NCBI GenBank assembly: GCA_029948255.1
Contig: JALIZF010001482.1
Location: 1 to 64,000, forward strand
Direction: 5' to 3'
From: Telmatactis stephensoni
Taxonomy: Eukaryota > Cnidaria > Anthozoa > Actiniaria > Isophelliidae
Length of the DNA: 64,000 bases
A model generated the notes under the pieces. That model worked only from the letters and a program-made list of their open reading frames with translations. It had not been told where the DNA came from and searched no databases. A program made the position numbers and the translations under genes. Shown one piece after another: positions 60,454-64,000 of the stretch. Position 1 is the stretch's first letter. Each line of letters begins with the position of its first letter.

Positions 60454-61100
60454 AAGGAAACATTAACAGATCTAGGAATGCTCAAGATTGACCCCGAAGG
60501 AACATTGAAAGAACCAATTGAAATCATCTTAAAATCAATTCAGTTAAGTCTACAACAAGTCAAGTTGATACATTGTTAACAGAGTTTGCTTCCGTATTTG
60601 AAGGAATTGGATGTTTCAAGGATAAAACCACTGGAGAGGATATATAGAAGTCAGATTAGAAATGGATCCAAATATTTCAGCACAATGCAGAAATTAGCCA
60701 AAAGAATAGTGAAAGGAGATTGGGAGAATTAGAAGTACAGGAAAGACAGAGACATCGAGCCATATCTACATGTGAAACAAGAGTTATCTATTGTAGAGGG
60801 TCTTATCTTCAGAGAAGAGAGAATAGTATTACCAGAGAAGTTGCAAAGAAAAGTAGTCAAGTTAGGACACATGCAGCTTAGGACACCTGGGCAAGACAAA
60901 GACAAAGAGAATGCTGAGAGATAAGTATTGGTTTCCTTATATGAACAGTATAATAGACAGTGCAATCGACCAATAGACCATGGAGGACCATACCCAGATG
61001 GCCATTATAACCTAGTTGTTATTGATAAAAGAACAAGATATCCAGTTGTTGAACAGGTGCCATCAACCAATTTCCAAGTGAACAAAGAAAGATTAATGAT

Positions 61101-61242
61101 GGTAATAGAACTGAGTGGAGTGCAATTTGGTTTGAAATCACACGAGTGATTACAAAATTGCACAACCGCGTAGCGGGAGTGCAATTTGTTAATCACGAGT
61201 GTGATTTCAAACCAAAATTGCACTCCACTCAGTTCTATTACC
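61101..61242. repeat. Palindromic element inserted in the gypsy integrase
   Basis: GGTAATAGAACTGAGTGGAG TGCAATTTGGTTTGAAATCA is mirrored by TGATTTCAAACCAAAATTGC ACTCCACTCAGTTCTATTACC. ATTAAT flanks both sides. It sits at the left border of the recombinase pseudogene insertion. Confidence 0.85.
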
Positions 61243-61243
61243 A

Positions 61244-63490
61244 ATTAATCATATTCATTTTGAAATCTTATAAGATTTAAAACATAGTATTTGTAGGGAA
61301 TTTTCAAATATTTTTGGTTTGGAGAGTTGTTCTTATATTTTTTATTAAGAACTTGAATACATCTCATCAAATTATGTACTATAAACGTATACACTTTGAT
61401 TCTATAATTCTTTGAAGCCATTTGAATGTTGTTAATATGGCGTTTCCATAACAACGCTGTCAAAATTGTCAAAATGTCAAGTAGAAGCTGCTTAGATCAT
61501 AATACTTATAAATTACAAGCAAAATGCGTTTGAATGAAGTATATCAAGTCTAAAATTCAAAGTTCTAGTTCTCTTTTTCGTCATCGGAGTCAAAGATCAC
61601 TCTTTTTCGTCTCTTGTGCACTTGAGGACTGCGTGGAAGAGCATTTGTCATCTCAGCATTGTAAATATTGAATGTGCAATGTGAATAATTGAATGCTGGT
61701 GCTGTGCCCGATTGATGACAACTTGTGTTTAAAACTGCCGTTTGACTAGATCTTAATTGATTCTGAGGCATGCTTGGAAAACTTGCTTGGAAGCTGCTCT
61801 GAAATGGCAAAAGTGGTTTGAAGACGATCTTCTAACAACTGTGGTTTTGATGTTTGCTATGTGCAACGGCTAGTGCTTGGCCGTGAAAGAGATGATTATT
61901 ACACGTGCTTTGTGCAGACAGCTCTGAGCTCGAGTTGGATAAAGATTTCGTGTTGGAGGTATTAAAACCACTGATGATATGGGATATTTTCCGTCTTTCG
62001 TCTTCATCCACTTCGTCGTAGTCATCAAGAGACGATTCTCTAGCATGCCCGGTGATTTCCTTTATAACATGCCGGGACTGACCTGATTTCTTAAGCTTTT
62101 GTACTATAGGGTCTTTCTCATTGAGTGATTGGTAAGCTTCTTATCTGTACACAAGAATTGAGCCATGGACTTCATCAGGTTACCGATACTATTCTCCCCC
62201 ATTCTGATTTTTCCGTACCAGATATCTGACATTTGGGGCGATTAATGATGGAGAGATACAACGGCCCGCTGTCCTTCATGCCTTATGGTCTTATTGAAAG
62301 CCACAACTTAAACAAACGTACTGGGTCTCTCTCACCGGCATCAGTACTGTACATGACTTGGGGTGTCTTACGGTGGCGAATTCGCAGACCTCCACTTCGT
62401 GTTTTGGTTGGACTTTCGCTGAACTCGACGCTTTCACTTCCATCTTGATGAGAGATTATGACGAAGTCCTCTACGTAGCTGTCATAGTGCTCCTGTCTTC
62501 CTCGAAGACCCAACTGCTCGGTCAGCATTTTGAAGTTTGTTTGGGTAAGAACTCTCCCGTTGTGACTGCCAAGTTGTCCACTTTTCCACAGTTGTTCTTC
62601 GTCGTCATTGTTTAACGGCTTGGCTTTGTTTGGACGTTTTCCTTTACCTTGTTGGCGTAAAGTAACTGCTACGGCGTTTAGCGTTTCCCTCGAGTTATGA
62701 AACTCTCGAGATCTCATGATGCTACAAGGATAGTTTTTTTCCTTCAAGTAGCGATCAATTGCAGCCTGCATTACTCTAAGTGACTCTGGCTCATAATCTT
62801 CTCCGTCTTGCTTTTTTACTTCTGCGTAAAACTTGTTTAGCATTTTGTCAAGTTTTTGTGGGGGAAGTTTCTCTATTTTGGCGTCCATGTTACGTGCCTG
62901 GCACCATTTTTGTACCACTTTCATCCAAGTCTTCGTTGTTCGTTTAGTGTTGCTGTTCACAGCACTCTCTTTCATTTCTTCTATCACGTCTTGTGGGACT
63001 ACAGGAAATCGTGACTGGTCATTTAAGGCTTCATGATTTGGCGAAACACTAGGTAGTTTCTCACTTTCTTGTACACTCGGCACACTCGTAGCTGTCATTG
63101 GCAGCGTTTTCTTCAATGTTGACATTGAAACTTGGCCAATCATCAGAAAAACTGCAACAGACACCTGAAAGTATCTTGTCATCTTCATCCAATAAAAACT
63201 GTAAGTTATTGAATTCATCCATTGTTAAAAGTTAAGCTGTTTTTGTTGTCAAAGAGAAAAAAAAAACAAAATGGCTTCAAAATGACTTTTTTTTACACTC
63301 AAAATCTTGGCTTCAAGGCAGTTGTAAATCCTTTTATTTGATTGGCTCATTGCTTTACAATCTGCATTGTGATTGGTTTAAAAAATGATGCAATTAATGA
63401 TCCAAAATAGTGCGATTAATGCTATAATCGCACTATTTTTAACCAATTAGATTGCAGGAAACACTGATGATTTCAAAATGGATATGATTA
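61244..63490 (-). mobile_element. Crypton/DUF3504-like insertion in the gypsy element
   Basis: A minus-strand tyrosine-recombinase pseudogene lies between ATTAATCATATTCATTTTGA (left) and its inverse TCAAAATGGATATGATTA (right, 63471-63490). The right arm also reads in the gypsy frame, so the exact border is uncertain. Another inverted pair (GTGCGATTAATGCTATAATC GCAC) is at 63401-63434. Confidence 0.6.
61565..63218 (-). pseudogene. DUF3504 / KIAA1958-like tyrosine recombinase (Crypton-derived family), broken
   Basis: The minus-strand frame 63218-62283 (311 codons) carries the SAM-like N-domain and core start: NTKRTTKTWMKVVQKWCQAR, LDKMLNKFYAEVKKQDGEDY, LRVMQAAIDRYLKEKN, SPTKTRSGGLRIRHRKTPQV. 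After a stop at 62283 and frameshifts the catalytic part follows (KLTNHSMRK near 62120; GHARESSLDDYDEVDEDERR near 62010, with a candidate Tyr nucleophile). The C-terminal piece 61810-61565 has NYSHCTFNIYNAE. Multiple stops; inactive. Function in intact relatives: recombinase of Cryptons or domesticated DUF3504 proteins. Confidence 0.8.
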
Positions 63491-63870
63491 AAGTCTAGGA
63501 AACCATGTATTTGCAACTGGTATTTCACCTTATGAGGCTATGAGAGGAGCAACAGTAAGGATCAAGCTTGATTACAAACTTCCCGAAAGAGAGTCACCTA
63601 CATCTAAAGATGAAAAAATGAATGAAAATGATGCAAAGTACAAACAGAAAATGAAGTCTCAGAGAGAAATTGGTATTATGAGTCAAATCAGAACACAGTG
63701 GAATAGATTCAGAAAATTTAGGGTCCAAATCAGTACCATCATTTCTGTTTTGGCTCATCTTTTGCCATACAGCCCAATGGTGGTCATATCAGCCCTTATT
63801 ATTTTAGGGTCGATTTGGCTTTTAGAGTCGAATCGGCTCTTTTCATTTTATAGTGTAGGTGCATGAAGCA

Positions 63871-64000
63871 CATGTTAACAGCGCCATAAAAGTGCTTCAA
63901 ATGTACAAAACCTCTATTTTTTACACAATTTCAACGTTGAGTTATATTGTAGTGAAAGGCTTCAACGAATGCTGACTGGAAATGTGCTGACATAATTCAC
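63871..64000. other. End of window, nothing recognised
   Basis: AT-rich 130 nt after the gypsy remnant. It could be LTR sequence, but there is no second copy to compare. Confidence 0.35.

Larger units (their letters stand above)
58940..63870 (+). mobile_element. Decayed Ty3/gypsy element, interrupted and internally deleted
   Basis: A TATA-like TATAAATAG at 58922 and a primer-site-like GGAGACGAGGAT near 58997 precede gag. Gag pieces: 59125-59403 (MSEEAGAREIRVFTASKTLK...) and, after frameshifts, 59400-59640. Nucleocapsid and protease: 59641-60453 (CPAYGKQCLKCGKYSHFARC, then PDSGASVNIMD). RT and RNase H are almost wholly missing. Integrase zinc-region and core pieces (RIVLPEKLQRKVVKLGHMQL, DHGGPYPDGHYNLVVIDKRT) run to about 61090. 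The 3' piece resumes by about 63480 (ATGISPYEAMRGATVRIKLD, NENDAKYKQKMKSQRE). Many stops; inactive. A 3' LTR was not identified in the window. Confidence 0.85.

Overview
The window looks like nuclear DNA of a cnidarian, most likely an anthozoan (stony coral or sea anemone). The reasons are long AT-rich introns with GT-AG or GC-AG splice sites, SRCR/ZP and SHFRGG-type extracellular genes, a 'P2X7-like' cysteine-rich ORF of the kind common in these genomes, and dense foldback and other mobile elements. No bacterial or organellar feature is seen. All gene models were built by hand from splice signals and reading phase; no database search was possible.

Layout. (1) 492-19705 (+): a gene of about 15 exons with a UBX-like (ubiquitin-fold) domain and a very long Glu/Lys/Arg-rich C-terminal tail. 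Its 9 kb intron holds a 107-bp minisatellite split by a 6.6 kb DNA transposon (11055-17641). The transposon has TTAA target duplications, 15-bp perfect terminal inverted repeats, a spliced THAP-domain transposase on the minus strand (Kolobok type), and a convergent two-exon gene encoding the zinc/cysteine-rich 'ballast' domain known from the P2X7 receptor tail. (2) 21420-25658 (+): SRCR - ZP - furin site - transmembrane protein. (3) 28668-56998 (+): a secreted or surface protein with signal peptide, SHFRGG-type ectodomain, SRCR and EGF modules, spread over 28 kb because its introns are packed with transposable elements. These include a CR1/L2-type LINE carrying a tRNA-derived SINE, a Ty3/gypsy element with two 664-bp LTRs that show one difference, several foldback elements, and a 7.26 kb element with 47-bp perfect inverted termini and dense CATGTAAA arrays. 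(4) 57.6-63.9 kb: a foldback element and a decayed Ty3/gypsy element interrupted by a DUF3504/Crypton-like tyrosine-recombinase pseudogene.

The two extracellular genes share a duplicated SRCR exon with its flanking introns, so they form a local paralogous cluster. The rest of the window is a layered record of transposition. The most notable item is the Kolobok-type element carrying the P2X7-ballast gene, with matching E-box/CRE-like blocks next to both start codons. Its transposase has one in-frame stop and its ballast gene a 2-nt frameshift, so this copy is probably inactive although its ends are intact.
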